The notes beneath the pieces were generated by a model, which did not search any database, had not been told where the DNA came from, and worked only from the letters and a program-made list of their open reading frames with translations. A stretch of 64,000 nt of DNA, from the NCBI RefSeq assembly GCF_033118175.1, contig NC_083714.1:6076001-6140000 (forward strand), written 5' to 3'. A program made the position numbers and the translations under genes. Shown here in pieces: positions 1 to 11,739 of this stretch (position 1 is the stretch's first letter; the number at the start of each line of letters is the position of its first letter). This stretch comes from Dama dama. Lineage: Eukaryota; Chordata; Mammalia; Artiodactyla; Cervidae.

Positions 1-283
1 GAATATTCACTGTAAGGACTTATGCTGAAGCTGAAGCTGAAGCTCCAGTCCTTTGACCACCTGATGTGAAGAGCCGACTCATTGGAAAAGACCCTGATGG
101 GAAAGATTGAGGGCAGGAGGAGAAGGGGGCAACAGAGGATCAGATGGGTGGACGGCATCACTGATTCAGTGGACCTGAGTTTGAGCACACTCTGGGAGAT
201 AGTGAAGGACAGGGAAGCCTGCTGTGCTGTAATCCATGGGGTCGCAAAGAATTGGACACAACTTAGTGACTGAACAACAACAA
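1..283 (+). mobile_element. BovB LINE 3' end fragment
   Basis: This is the BovB terminal sequence, including the GACGGCATCACTGATTCAGT and GGGGTCGCAAAGAATTGGAC blocks, ending in ACAACAACAAC. Further copies of this terminal segment recur across the window. Confidence 0.9.
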
Positions 284-650
284 CCTCAGAAAGTATCATG
301 CAGCTCACGTCTATCCCTTCAGATACTCTCTCTGACCGAGAGTCCCGACTGAGTCCAACTTTCCAGCATTCTCCACCAAGGCAATAGACGTGAATGAAGC
401 CATTTTGGACCCTCCAGACCAACCCAGATGCCAGTTGAATACCACTGAGTGACATTAGACACCACGAAGAGTGAAACTATTACTTTGCCACGCCCTGCTG
501 GAACTCCAGACTTAACAGAATTGACAAGTATAATAAAAAACAGTTGTTGTTTTAAGCCACTAAATTTTTGAGGTAGTCTGTGATAAAGCAACATATAATC
601 CGAAGAAAGAGGATAGAATGTGAAGGACTAACATATTTTTAATTGAAATC
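284..650 (+). repeat. Probable MaLR/MLT1-type LTR end
   Basis: The block TTGTTTTAAGCCACTAA at about 545, followed by a TTTGAGGTAGTCTGTGATAAAGC tail, is typical of ancient mammalian MaLR LTRs. The family call is tentative. Confidence 0.4.
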
Positions 651-654
651 CCAA

Positions 655-1345
655 AAGGAAAGAGTGACTAGAAAAGAAACAACTACCAAATTATTCAGAA
701 ATTCCACTCTTGAGTATATATCCAAAGGAAATGAAAACACAAACTCAAAAAGATACATGCACCCCAATGCTCATAGCAGCGTTATTTAGAATTGCCAAGA
801 TATGGAAGCAACCTAAGTGTCCATCAACAGATGATTGATTAAGAAGGTGTGGTATACCTACACACACTGGAATATTACTCAGTCATGAAAAATAACAAAA
901 TTTTGCCATTTCCAACAACATGGATGAATCTAGAGGGTATTATGCTTATGTTATCATATGTTATCACGTACATGTGGAAGCTGACAAATAAACAAATGAA
1001 TATACAAAACAAAAACAGATTCATAGATATAGAGAACAGACTTGTGGTTACCAGTGAGAAGAGGGTGAGGGGAGAAGAGGGATGTGGCTAGGGGACTGAA
1101 AGTTACAATCTGCTATGTATAAAAAGGATAGATTGCAAGAGTGTGTTGTTCTACAGCACAAAGAAATACAGCCATTATTTTGTGATAACTTTAAATGGAG
1201 TATAATCTATAAAACAAACAAACAAACAAACAAAACGGTTGAGTTACCATGTTGTACACCTGAAACCAGTATGATGTTGTAGATCAACTATACTTCAATG
1301 TTTTAAAAAATCAGATAGACTTAACTCCAACTATATTTTTTAAAG
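655..1345 (+). mobile_element. Old L1 3' end
   Basis: The tract contains the L1 terminal signature ATGGAAGCAACCTAAGTGTC then TGGAATATTACTCAGTCATG. It is 5'-truncated with no usable frame, and is followed by an (AAAC)n tract near 1212. Confidence 0.8.
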
Positions 1346-1387
1346 TAAATGTAGATAAATTAAATGTATCAGTTAAAACATAAAAAT

Positions 1388-1645
1388 GTGGCTTTCCTGG
1401 TGGTCCAGTGGTTAAGAATCTGCCTGCCAATGCAAGGGACATGTGTTTGATCCCTGGTCTGGGATGATCCCACAAGCCATGAGACAACTAAGCCCAGGCT
1501 CTCGAGCCCACCAACCACGACTTCTGAGCCTGCATGCTGCAACTACTGAAGCCCACATACCTAGAGTCCGTGCTCCACAACAAGAGAATGCAGTGCAACA
1601 AGAAGCCCACACACCTCAAAGAAGACCCAGCCCAGCCCAAAATTA
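1388..1645 (+). mobile_element. CHR-type tRNA-derived SINE
   Basis: It opens TTTCCTGGTGGTCCAGTGGT (A box) with a degenerate B box TTTGATCCCTGG, then the GAGCCCACCAACCACGACTT body typical of artiodactyl CHR SINEs. Confidence 0.8.
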
Positions 1646-1768
1646 ATTAGTTAAAAACAATTTTCAAAACAAAACAGAAAAATGTCAGACTTCCTTAAAA
1701 ATTCATGCAAACTATATATTGTTTATAAGAGACACACTTAAAATCTAAGGATCTAAGTTAAGTAGAAT

Positions 1769-2469
1769 TGTTACCAAAAGAGTATGTGGGTAGGGTCCAG
1801 CTGCTCCCTGCTCAAAAGCCAGTAAACAGGCCAGGCTGGTGGAAAGGAAAGTTTGCTTTATTTCAGATGCTGGCAACTGGTGATGGGAAGGGTGGCAAAC
1901 ATCTGTCCAAAGGCCAATCCTACAACCCCCCCGGCCTCACCCCCACCCCCCCACCCTGACAAGCAGGGGATGAGACTATTTATAGACAGAGTTGAGGGGG
2001 GAGGTTACATGCATAAACAGCACAGTCATCTCTAACAGGCATGTTCAGTTTTTCATCAGTGGTCTGACTAGCATCATCTTCATTGTTTTACGTACAGTTA
2101 ATCTGCAGTTCTGGGCTGCACATGTTCCCATTTCTTTGCAGTCAATTCTTGAAATTGTGGCAACTCAAGTCCTGGGTACAGTCTGGTGATCATGTAGTTA
2201 ACTTCTCCACCTGGTGTTTTGGTATCTATAAGAGAACTCACAGGATATGGCTCAAAATATCATCTATAGCCCTTGAGAAAGAACTAAAGGTCCTTGACAA
2301 TGCTTGATGGCTACATTATATTATTTAGTCTCCTTAGACTGTTTTCCTTTGTTTCAGCATTTCTTACTTCTCTGATTAAACTTATTCTTTGACTAAAGTT
2401 CTTCACAGGCAAAAGGCAGGCAGAAGACATGGGGGGGAGGCAAGAATCATATAGTCCTGCTCTGTTTCA
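1769..2469 (-). mobile_element. ERV 3' LTR (of the element at 1769-5978)
   Basis: This matches the LTR at 5307-5978 over its whole length in direct orientation. Its + strand starts TGTTACC. Just above it a minus-strand purine run (AAAGAAAAAGG) is a plausible polypurine tract. Confidence 0.75.
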
Positions 2470-2584
2470 ATCCACCTTTTTCTTTGATACTCTTCAATCT
2501 TGAGGAGGAACAGATACTGAACAAGAAAGGTGATAAACTTTCATTGTACCTGGACAAACATTTGAAAATTACTAGACATATTAG

Positions 2585-2800
2585 GAGCCTGGTAGGCTGC
2601 AGTCTGTGGGGTCGTGAAGAGTCGGACACGACTGAGCGACTTCACTTTCACTTTTCACTTTCATGCATTGGAGAAGGAAATGGCAACCCACTCCAGTGTT
2701 CTTGCCTGGAGAATCCCAGGGATGGAGGAGCCTGGTGGGCTGCCGTCTATGGGGTCGCACAGATTCGGACACGACTGAAGTGACTTAGCAGCAGGAGCAG
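2585..2800 (+). mobile_element. Bov-A2-type SINE inside the ERV
   Basis: It has two copies of the AGGAGCCTGGTGGGCTGC...GGGGTCGC monomer end, joined by a GAGAAGGAAATGGCAACCCA monomer, ending in TTAGCAGCAGGAGCAG. Confidence 0.85.
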
Positions 2801-4489
2801 ACATATTACATAGTGTATAATAATCAAAATCCACCTTTGTACTGTTTTTTTTGTATTAATGATTAAAGCAGATGTACAATGTATGTTTAATAGGCTACAA
2901 ACAGGCTGTTTTGGTTAGCCTAAAGTTCCAATTAAATCCTGTATTGACCAGAATGACTTTTCCATACCTCAATATGTGAATATTTTTTCCATAATTTTTC
3001 CCTTTTAAGTTGTAAGTCTTTCCATAGAGAGTATTGATAATCAATAGATTTTTCCAACATTGCCAGAGTGGTTCATTTGCCTGCTCTGGGTCTATCCATG
3101 TCCCTTGGTGCTCCTTTTTATGTATATATTTGCCTAGTTGTCCACATCAGGGGAAAACTAATCAGGTATCATGAACAGGCTCAGAGGTTAATAGGGAAAT
3201 GCTTTATAGGCCATACATTTTAGCATTCATACCCAATTGTTGCACAAACATTGTACATGTGCTTTCAGTAGTACACATAAAGCCAGCAGTGCTACACATC
3301 ATAAGCAGCTATACTTTGTGACAACTTTACCAGACAGTTTTTCCATCCTGAACACTGGTGTCAAAAGTATGATTAGAAACAAAAAAATGACTTTCCATTA
3401 GAATTCTGTTACCAAAATCAGATCAATATTCAGAACTTTGCTTTCTTAAGAGAGAAAAACCAACTTCAGTCTTATATCAGGTTACTGTTAATAAAATCCA
3501 TATACCTAATTAAATTTAGTCTAATCTTAATCCTGATAATGTACACAATTCTTTTTTTTTTTCCAAAATTCCTTTTTCACAAACCTTTGGTCTCTTTCTA
3601 GATCCAAACAACTTTGTCCTGTATTTCTTCATCCAGAGACAAACAACTATAGGACAAAATTATTGTCATCATTTTTCCTCAACAAAATATCTCCATTCTT
3701 TATATCTTCTCTTTGTTGACAGCACATATCCTACTTGCTTTACATACCAAAATGTTTTGCTTATCATTTTTACACATCACAATTTTTAACCTTTGAAAAT
3801 TTTAAGAAAACCAAGAAACAAGTGATTGAAATGTTACACCAGCATTTTCTGATTGGCAAACTTAAGAACATATTTCATAACTTCAGAAAACACATTTTTT
3901 TCATAGCATAATTTTTCTTCAGTGGTACAACATGCATGTTTAATAAATCAAAACACCTTAAGTTTCCCTCTTGGTCTTAATGAGAATACAAAAGTAGGTA
4001 ATCAGTTTATAGACTATAACCAGAATAGCCAAATTATACATTCAATTTTAAAGCCTTTTTTCCTTGTTTTCTTTGTACAATTAACCCAAGGCTGAAGATC
4101 CAGGCAAAGTGGACTGTGTTTGTCATTCAAGGACATGATAAGCATCAACCTCAAACTTTCTCCCAGGCATATTTTTGTTTTCCCAGGGTCTGAAAAAAAG
4201 TGTTTTGTCAAGTTAGCTTTCCCTACCTGTGTATGCAAAAAGAACAGGTTTTTTTAATTTCAAGAGTTTCATCTTAACCAGTTTTCTCCAGAGTGTAAAG
4301 AATACTGTAACCATACATTGTCCAAAAAAAAAATTCATCTTTCTTTTTTTAGCTATAAATTCACAACTAAAATTTTTCTTAGTGAATTGAACCTGGATTT
4401 CCCATTCTACATAAGACAACAAGAGTACCAATCATACAAATGGAATACACACCCACACACCAAATGACAGATCTGTCATAAACCCTTTC

Positions 4490-4940
4490 TGAGGGTGACT
4501 GGTACGAAGTCCCAAACCCAACACAAACGGTCCTCAGTGGTAGTCAAATGTCAGAACCAATTGGCAAAGTACCCAAATGACACTCGGTGGTCATAAACAG
4601 TCCTCAACAACAGTCAGATATCAGAACCAATTAGCAAGGATGTCCAAAAGCACTTCATGCTCACAAACAGTCCTCAATGGCAGACAGACATCAGAACCAA
4701 TTGGCAAAAATGCCCAGATAGCAGTCAGAGTTCATAAACGATCCTCAACATCAGATACATGTCAGAACCAACTGGCAAGAATGCCCAAACAGCACCTCGT
4801 GTCCCAACAGTTCTCAACATCAGACACACATCAGAACCAACTGTCAAGAATGTCCAAACAGCGCTATTGCTCACAAATAGTCCTCACAGCAGTCAGAATC
4901 AATTGACAAGAGTGCCCAAATAGCACTAGCACTCACAAAT
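4490..4940. repeat. About 70-bp tandem array, six diverged units
   Basis: The phrase CAGAACCAA(T/C)TGGCAA recurs at 4552, 4622, 4692, 4763, 4832 and (shortened) 4894. It lies in the leader side of the ERV, close to its 5' LTR and primer site. Confidence 0.85.
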
Positions 4941-5224
4941 GGGAAGGTTGCCTGTGTGCACACCGGTGGGCTTACCTGGTCTTGGAGCTCATCATCTCAT
5001 CCCAAGTGCAAGCTTCCATTCCACCAAGGAAAGTGTAAGTTGGCAGTCAGTGCTGAGTAGGGTAGAAACAGGGAGGATCCTCAAGTCAAATGGCTTTTGC
5101 AACTGCTAGGAATGTCCCCCAAATCCCCTACCTGGGGCTAGCTAGCCATGAGCAGCAGGCTCATACATTGTCATAGCTATAGCTCTCCCCTGGAAGACCC
5201 AGGAATGCCAGGTGCCATAAAAGC

Positions 5225-5285
5225 ACAGGAGCCAGCAGTGGCCAGCCACAGTCAGCAGTGGCCAGCCATAGCCAGCAGTAGACAG
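5225..5285. repeat. Short tandem repeat beside the ERV primer site
   Basis: Three imperfect copies of CAGCAGTGGCCAGCCA(C/T)AG lie between the 70-bp array and the primer-binding site. Confidence 0.7.
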
Positions 5286-5306
5286 CCCCACTTTTGGCAC
5301 CAAATC

Positions 5307-5978
5307 TGTTACGGAAAGGTATGTGGGTGGGGTTCAGCTGCTTGCTGCTCAAAAGCCAGTAAACAGGCCAGGCTGGTGGAAAGGTAAGTTTGCTTTATTT
5401 CACATGCCAGCAACTGGGTGGGGGAAAGTGGAAGACATTTGTCCAAAGGCCAACTCCCCAACCCCCCCCCCCAACAAGCAGGGGTGAGAGCTTTATAGAC
5501 AGAGTTGGGGTGAGGGTTCTACATGCAGAAACAGCATAGTCATCTCTAACAGTCATCTTCAGTTGGTCATCAGTGGTCTGACTAGCATCATCTTACTATT
5601 TTAGGTACAGTTAATCTGCAGTTCTGGGGTGCACTCGTTCCCACATCTTTGTGGTCAGTTCTCCGAATTGCGGCAGCTCAAGTCCTGGGTACAGTCTGGT
5701 GATCATGTAGTTAACTTCTCCACCTGGTGTTTTGGTATCTATAAGAGAGCTCACAGGATATGGCTCAGAATAGTATCTATATCCCTTGACAACTTGTCCA
5801 AAAGAACTAAAGGTCCTTGATTATGATTAATGATTACATGATTATTATTTAGTCTCCTTAGACTATTTCCCTTTGTTTCAGCATTTAAAACTTCTCTGAT
5901 TAAATTTATTTTTGACTAAAGTTTTCCACAGGCAGAAGACATGGTGGGGAGGGGCAAGGATCATAGAGTCCTGCTCCA
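5307..5978 (-). mobile_element. ERV 5' LTR
   Basis: This is a direct repeat of 1769-2469. On the minus strand it runs from TGGAGCAGGACTC to CGTAACA, i.e. TG...CA ends. The flanks TAGAAT (left of the element) and TAGGAAT (right) could be a diverged target duplication. Confidence 0.75.
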
Positions 5979-6073
5979 TTTAGGAATGTAAATTTTAAAG
6001 CAAGAGTTGTGTAGAAATAAGGAGGAAATGTTATAATAATAAAACAGCGAATTCAATAGGTAGCTATACATTC

Positions 6074-9000
6074 TTCAGTTCAGTTCAGTTCAGTCGTGTC
6101 CAACTCTTTGCAACCCCATGAATTGCAGCACTCCAGGCCTCCCTGTCCATCACCAAATCCCGGAATTTACTCAAACTCGTGTCCATTGAGTCGCTGATGC
6201 CATCCAGCCATCTCATCCTCTGTCGTCCCCTTCTCTTCCTGCCCCCAATCCCTCCCAGCATCAGGGTCTTTTCCAATGAGTCAATGAGGTGGCCAAAGTA
6301 TTGGAGTTTCAGCTTCAGCATCAGTCCTACCAATGAACACCCAGGACTGATCTCCTTTAGGATGGACTGGTTGGATCTCCTTACAGTCCAAGGAACTCTC
6401 AAGAGTCTTCTCCAACACCACAGTTCAAAAGCATCAATTTTTCGGTGCTCAGCTTTCTTCACAGTACAACTCTCACATCCATACATGACCACTGGAAAAA
6501 CCAGAGCCTTGACTAGACGGACCTTTGTTGGCAAACTAATGTCTCTGCTTTATAATATGCTACCTAGGTTGGTCATAACATTCCTTCCAAGGAGTTTTTA
6601 ATTTCGTGTTTTAATTTTGTGGCTGCAATCACCATCTGCAGGGATTTTGAAGCCCCCCAAAATACAGTCTGACATTGTTTCCACTGTTTCCCCATCTATT
6701 TCCCATGAAGTGATGGAACCAGATGCCATCATCTTAGTTTTCTGAATGTTGAGCTTTAAGTAAACTTTTTCACTCTCCTCTTTCACTTTCATCAAGAGGC
6801 TTTTTAGTTCCTCTTCACTTTCTGCCATAAGGGTGGTGTCATCTGCATATCTGAGGTTATTGATATTTCTCCTGGCAATCTTGATTCCAGCTTGTGCTTC
6901 TTCCAGCCCAGCGTGTCTCATGATGTACTCTGCATATAAGTTAAATAAGCAGGGTGACAATATACAGCCTTGACATACTCCTTTTCCTATTTGGAACCAG
7001 TCTGTTGTTCCATGTCCAGTTCTAACTGTTGCCTCCTGACCTGCATACAGGTTTCTCAAGAGGCAGGTCAGGTGGTCTGGTATTCCCATCTCTTTCAGAA
7101 TTTTCCACAGTTTATTGTGATCCACACAGTCAAAGGCTTTGGCATAGTCAATAAAACAGAAATATAGATATTTTTCTGGAACTCTCTTGCTTTTTTGATG
7201 ATCCAGCAGATGTTGGCAATTTGATTTCTGGTTCCTCAGCCTTTTCTAAAACCAGCTTGAACATCTAGAAGTTCACGGTTCACGTATTGCTGAGCCTGGC
7301 TTGGAGAATTTTGAGCATTACTTTAATAGCATGTGAGATGACTGCTATTGTGTGATAGTCTGAGCATTCTTTGGGATTGCCTTTCTTTGGGATTGGAATG
7401 AAAACTGACCTTTTCCAGTCCTGTGGCCACTGCTGAGTTTTCCAAATTTGCTGGCATATTGAGTGCAGCACTTCCACAGCATCATCTTTCAGGATTTGAA
7501 ATAGCTCAACTGGAATTCCATCATTTCCACTAGCTTTGTTTGTACTGATGCTTTCTAAGGCCTACTTGAATTTACATTCCAGGACGTCTGGCTCTAGGTG
7601 AGTGATCACACCATCATGATTATCTGGGTCATGAAGATCTTTTTTGTACAGTTCTTCTGTGTATTCTTGCCACTGCTTCTTAATATCTTCTGATTCTGTT
7701 AGGTCCATACCATTTCTATCCTTTATCGAACCCATCTTTGCATGAAATGTGCCCTTGGTATCTCTAGTTTTCTTGCAGAGATCTGTAGTCTTTCCCATTC
7801 TGTTGTTTTCCTCTATTTCTTTGCATTGATCGCTGAGGAAGGCTTTCTTATCTCTCCTTGCTATTTTTTGGAACTCTGCATTCAAATGGGAATATCTTTC
7901 CTTTTCTCCTTTGCTTTTTGCTTCTCTTCTTTTCTCAGCTATTTGTAAGGCCTCCACAGACAACCGTTTTGCCTTTTTGCATTTCTTTTCCATGGGGATG
8001 GTCTTGATCCCTGTATCCTGTACAATGTCATAAACCTCCGTCCATAGTTCATCAGGCACTCTATCAGATCTAGTCCCTTAAATCTGTCTCTCACTTCCAC
8101 TGTATAGTCATAAGGGATTTGATTTAGGTCATACCTGAATGGTCTAGTGGTTTTCCCTACTTTCTTCAATTTAAGTATGAATTTGGCAATAAAGAATTCA
8201 TGATCTGAGCCACAGTCAGTTCCCAGTCTTGTTTTAGCTGACTGTATAGAGCTTCTCCAACTTTGGCTGCAATCTGATTTCGGTGTTGGCCATCTGGTGA
8301 TGTCCATGTGTAGAGTCTTCTCTTGTGTTGTTGGAAGAGGTTGTTCGCTATCACCAGTGCATTCTCTTGGCAAAACTCGATTAGCCTTTGCCCTGCTTCA
8401 TTCCGTACTTCAAGGCCAAATTTGCCTGTTACTCCAGGTGTTTCTTGACTTCCTACTTTTACATTCCAGTCCCCTATAATGAAAAGGACATCTTTTTGGG
8501 GTGTTAGTTCTAAAAGATCTTGTAGGTCTTCATAGAACCGTTCAACTTCAGCTTCTTCAGTGTTACTGGTTGAGGCATAGGCTTGGATTACTGTGATATT
8601 GAATGGTTTGCCTTGGAAACGAACAGAGATCATTCTGTAATTTTTGAGATTGCATCCAATTACTTCACTTCAGACTCTTTTGTTGACCATGATGGCTACT
8701 CCATTTCTTCTAAGGGATTCCTGCCCACAGTAGTAGATATAATGGTCATCTGAGTTAAATTCACCCATTCCAGTCCATTTTAGTTCCCTGATTCCTAGAG
8801 TGTCAACATTCATTCTTGCCATCTCCTGTTTGACCACTTCCAATTTGCCTTGATTCATGGACCTAACATTCCAGGTTCCTATGCAATATTGCTCTTTACA
8901 GCATCAGACCTTGCTTCTATCACCAGTCCCATCCACAACTGGGTATTATTTTTGCTTTGGCTCCATCCCTTCATTCTTTCTGGAGTTATTTCTCCACTGA

Positions 9001-9380
9001 TCTCCAGTAGAATAATGGGCACCTACTGACCTGCCGAGTTCATCTTTCAGTATCTTATAATTTTGCCTTTTCATACTGTTCATGGGTTTCTCAAGGCAAG
9101 AATACTGAAGTGATTTGCCATTCCCTTCTCCAGTGGACCACATTCTGTCAGACCTCTCCACCATGATCCGTCCGTATTGGGTGGCCCCACACAGCATGGC
9201 TTAGTTTCATTGAGTTAGACAAGACTGTCGTCTGTGTGATCAGATTAGCTAGTTTTCTGTGATTATGGTTTTAGTGTGTCTGCCCTCTGATGCCCTCTCG
9301 CAACACCTACCGTCTTACTTGGGTTTCTCTTACATTGGACATGGGGTATTTCTTTACGGCTGCTCCAGCAAAGTGTACCT
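6074..9380 (-). mobile_element. BovB (RTE) LINE, nearly full length, decayed
   Basis: Read on the minus strand it has an AP-type endonuclease (MNQGKLEVVKQEMARMN near 8858; GDWNVKVGS near 8460; SDHEFF near 8200). A reverse transcriptase follows, with the YADD catalytic box near 6850, and then the conserved C-terminus (YGCESC.VKKAEHRKIDAF). The frame is broken into at least seven pieces by stops and frameshifts, so it is inactive. The 3' end is at 6074 (CAGTTCAGTTCAGT). The element probably starts near 9380 (GGCTGCTCCAGCAAAGTG). Confidence 0.92.
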
Positions 9381-9477
9381 TATAATGTAGTTTTAAATAC
9401 ACCAAGTAAAACTTGACATAATTAGAGAAATAGATAAATTTCCAATTGTTTTTAGAGACAGCTGATTTAAAAAGTAT

Positions 9478-10248
9478 TGATGTCCAGATATGCAGATGAC
9501 ACCACCCTTATGGCAGAAAGTGAGGAAGAACTAAAGAGCCTCTTGATGAAAGTGAAAGAGGAGAGTGAAAAAGTTGGCTTAAAGCTCAACATTCAGAAAA
9601 CTAAGATCATGGCATCCAGTCCCGTCACTTCATGGCAAATAGATGGGGAAACAGTGGCAGACTTTATTTTTGGGGGCTTCAAAATCACTCCAGATGGTGA
9701 CTGCAGCCTTGAAATTAAAAGACCTTTACTCCTTGGAAGGAAGGTTATGACCAATCTTGATGGCATATTAAAAAGCAGAGACATTACTTTGCCAACAAAG
9801 GTCCATCTAGTAAAGACTATGGTTTTTCCAGTAGTCATGTATGGATGTGAGAGTTGGACTATAAAGGAACCTGAGCACCAAAGAATTGATGCTTTTGAAC
9901 TGTGGTGTTGGAGAAGACACTTGAGAGTCCCTTGGACTGCAAGGAGATCCAACCAGTCCATCCTAAAGGAAATGTCATTGGAAGCACTGATGTTGAAGCT
10001 GAAAACTCCAATACTTTGACCTCATGATGAGAAGAGCTGACTCATTTGAAAAGACCCTGATGCTTAGAAAGATTGAGGCAGGAGGAGAAGGGGATGACGG
10101 AGAATGAGATGGTTGGATGGCATCACTGACACAATGGACATGGGTTTGGGTAAACTCCAGGAGTTGTTGATGGACAGGGAGGCCTGGCGTGCCACAGCTC
10201 ATGGGGTCACAAGGAGAACGACACGACTGAGCGACTGAACTGAACTGA
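9478..10248 (+). mobile_element. BovB LINE 3' half
   Basis: It starts inside the reverse transcriptase at SRYADDTTLMAES and runs to the 3' end. It keeps an open frame of 180 codons, then breaks. It faces away from the BovB at 6074-9380, so the two form a long inverted repeat. Confidence 0.92.
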
Positions 10249-10560
10249 TGTCCCAAACATCAGTAAAGAAGTTGACTCTTTTTTTTTTTATTTAGTTTTT
10301 AAGTGGGTTTTGTCATACATTGACATGAATCAGCAAAGACTCTTAAAACAACACCAGTTTGAACTAAGAAGGTCAACTTAAATGAATGTATTTTTTAGTA
10401 GTAAATACTACAGTACTACACAGTCTGAGATTGGTTGCATCCCTAGATACCAAGGAACCAAGGATAGAGAGGGCTAACTATAAATTATACTCAGATTAAT
10501 CCCTTTGTTTGTCAAGGATCAGTTGTAGAAGATTTGAACATAATTAACAAAGCACATCCA

Positions 10561-10850
10561 GGGACTTCCCTGGTGGTCCAGTGGTTGACAATCCACGTGT
10601 CAATGCAGGGGACATGGGTTCTACCCCAGTCTGGAACGATTCCACATTCCTTGGGGCAACTGAGCCCATGTACCACAACTACTGAGCCCATGCTCTAGAA
10701 CCCATGCTCTGCAACAAGAGAAGCCACTGCAATGAGAAGCCCACACACTGCAACTAGATAGTAGCCTCCACTCTCCAAAACTAAAGAAAGCACATAAGCA
10801 GCAGTGAAGACCCAGAGCAGCCAAAAATAAATAAATAAAGTAAAAAAAAA
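10561..10850 (+). mobile_element. CHR-type SINE
   Basis: It opens GACTTCCCTGGTGGTCCAGT and contains GCAACAAGAGAAGCCACTGC, with an (AAAT)n tail near 10828. Confidence 0.85.
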
Positions 10851-11282
10851 TCACACCCAGCAAGTGCAGCTTTAACATTTTTTCAAAAAAAACAAAACAA
10901 AACATTTTTTCAAGTTCACATGGAGTATCTTAAAAAGTAGATCATATGCTGTGCCACAAAACAAGAAATCTTAATTCATCACAAATATATATAAGGTGTC
11001 ATATATGTAAAATAGAAATAGATTATTGTATCTTGAGAAAGAGTATCTACAAAAATGTATACCAAGCATCATATTTAATGCTGATCCATTGAAAGCTTTC
11101 CTTTAGATATCAGGAACACATCACCACTTTTCATTATCATCACTTCTATTCAATACTGTACTGAACACTGAAGCAGTTAAAACACTGGAGTACCGGGAAA
11201 GTCCCTAGCCAAGACCCTCTTGGAGAAAAGGAACAAGATTGGAGGAATTGCTGTATAACACATTGAGACTTATTTTAAAGCT

Positions 11283-11700
11283 ATGGTAATGTAAGAGCTG
11301 GACCATAAGGAAAACTGAGCACCAAAAAATTGATGCTTTTGAACTATGGTGTTGGAGAAAACCCTTGAGAGTCCCTTGGAATGCACAGAGATCATATCAG
11401 TCAATCCTAAAGGAAATCAGTCCTGAATATTCATTGGAAGGACTGATGCTGAAGCTGAAGCTCCAATACTCTGGCCACCTGATGTGAAGAACTGACTCAT
11501 TGGAAAAGACCCTGATGCTGGGAAAAACTGAAGGCAGGAGAAGGGGATGACAGAGGATGAGATGACTGGATGGCATCACTGACTGGATGGACATGAGTTT
11601 AAGCAAGCTCCAGGAGTTGGCAATGGATAGGGAAGCCTGGTGTGCTGCAGTCCATGGGGTCATGAAGAGTCAGACACAACTGGGCAACTGAACTGAACTG
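11283..11700 (+). mobile_element. BovB LINE 3' fragment
   Basis: It runs from ATGGTAATGTAAGAGCTGGA to CTGGGCAACTGAACTGAACT, the end of the BovB reverse transcriptase frame plus 3' UTR. Confidence 0.88.
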
Positions 11701-11739
11701 AGAGTAATAATTAGCATAGGAGTAAACAAATCAGTCAGT

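Larger units (their letters stand above)
2470..5306 (-). mobile_element. ERV internal region without recognisable coding sequence
   Basis: This is about 2.8 kb between two direct LTRs. Read on the minus strand, the base next to the right LTR starts GATTTGGTGCCAAAAGTGGG, a retroviral primer-binding-site pattern (TGG..CC) at about 5286-5303. I see no gag, pol or env frame. A Bov SINE sits at 2585-2800 and a tandem array at 4490-4940. It looks like a non-autonomous or gutted endogenous retrovirus. Confidence 0.65.

Noticed and set aside
4577..4906. 109-codon repeat protein in the ERV
   Set aside because: It is a by-product of the 70-bp tandem array; the period is not a multiple of three and the frame runs opposite to the element.
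6085..8858. Several BovB-derived open frames that look like independent genes
   Set aside because: They are pieces of one decayed LINE read in order; none is a host gene.
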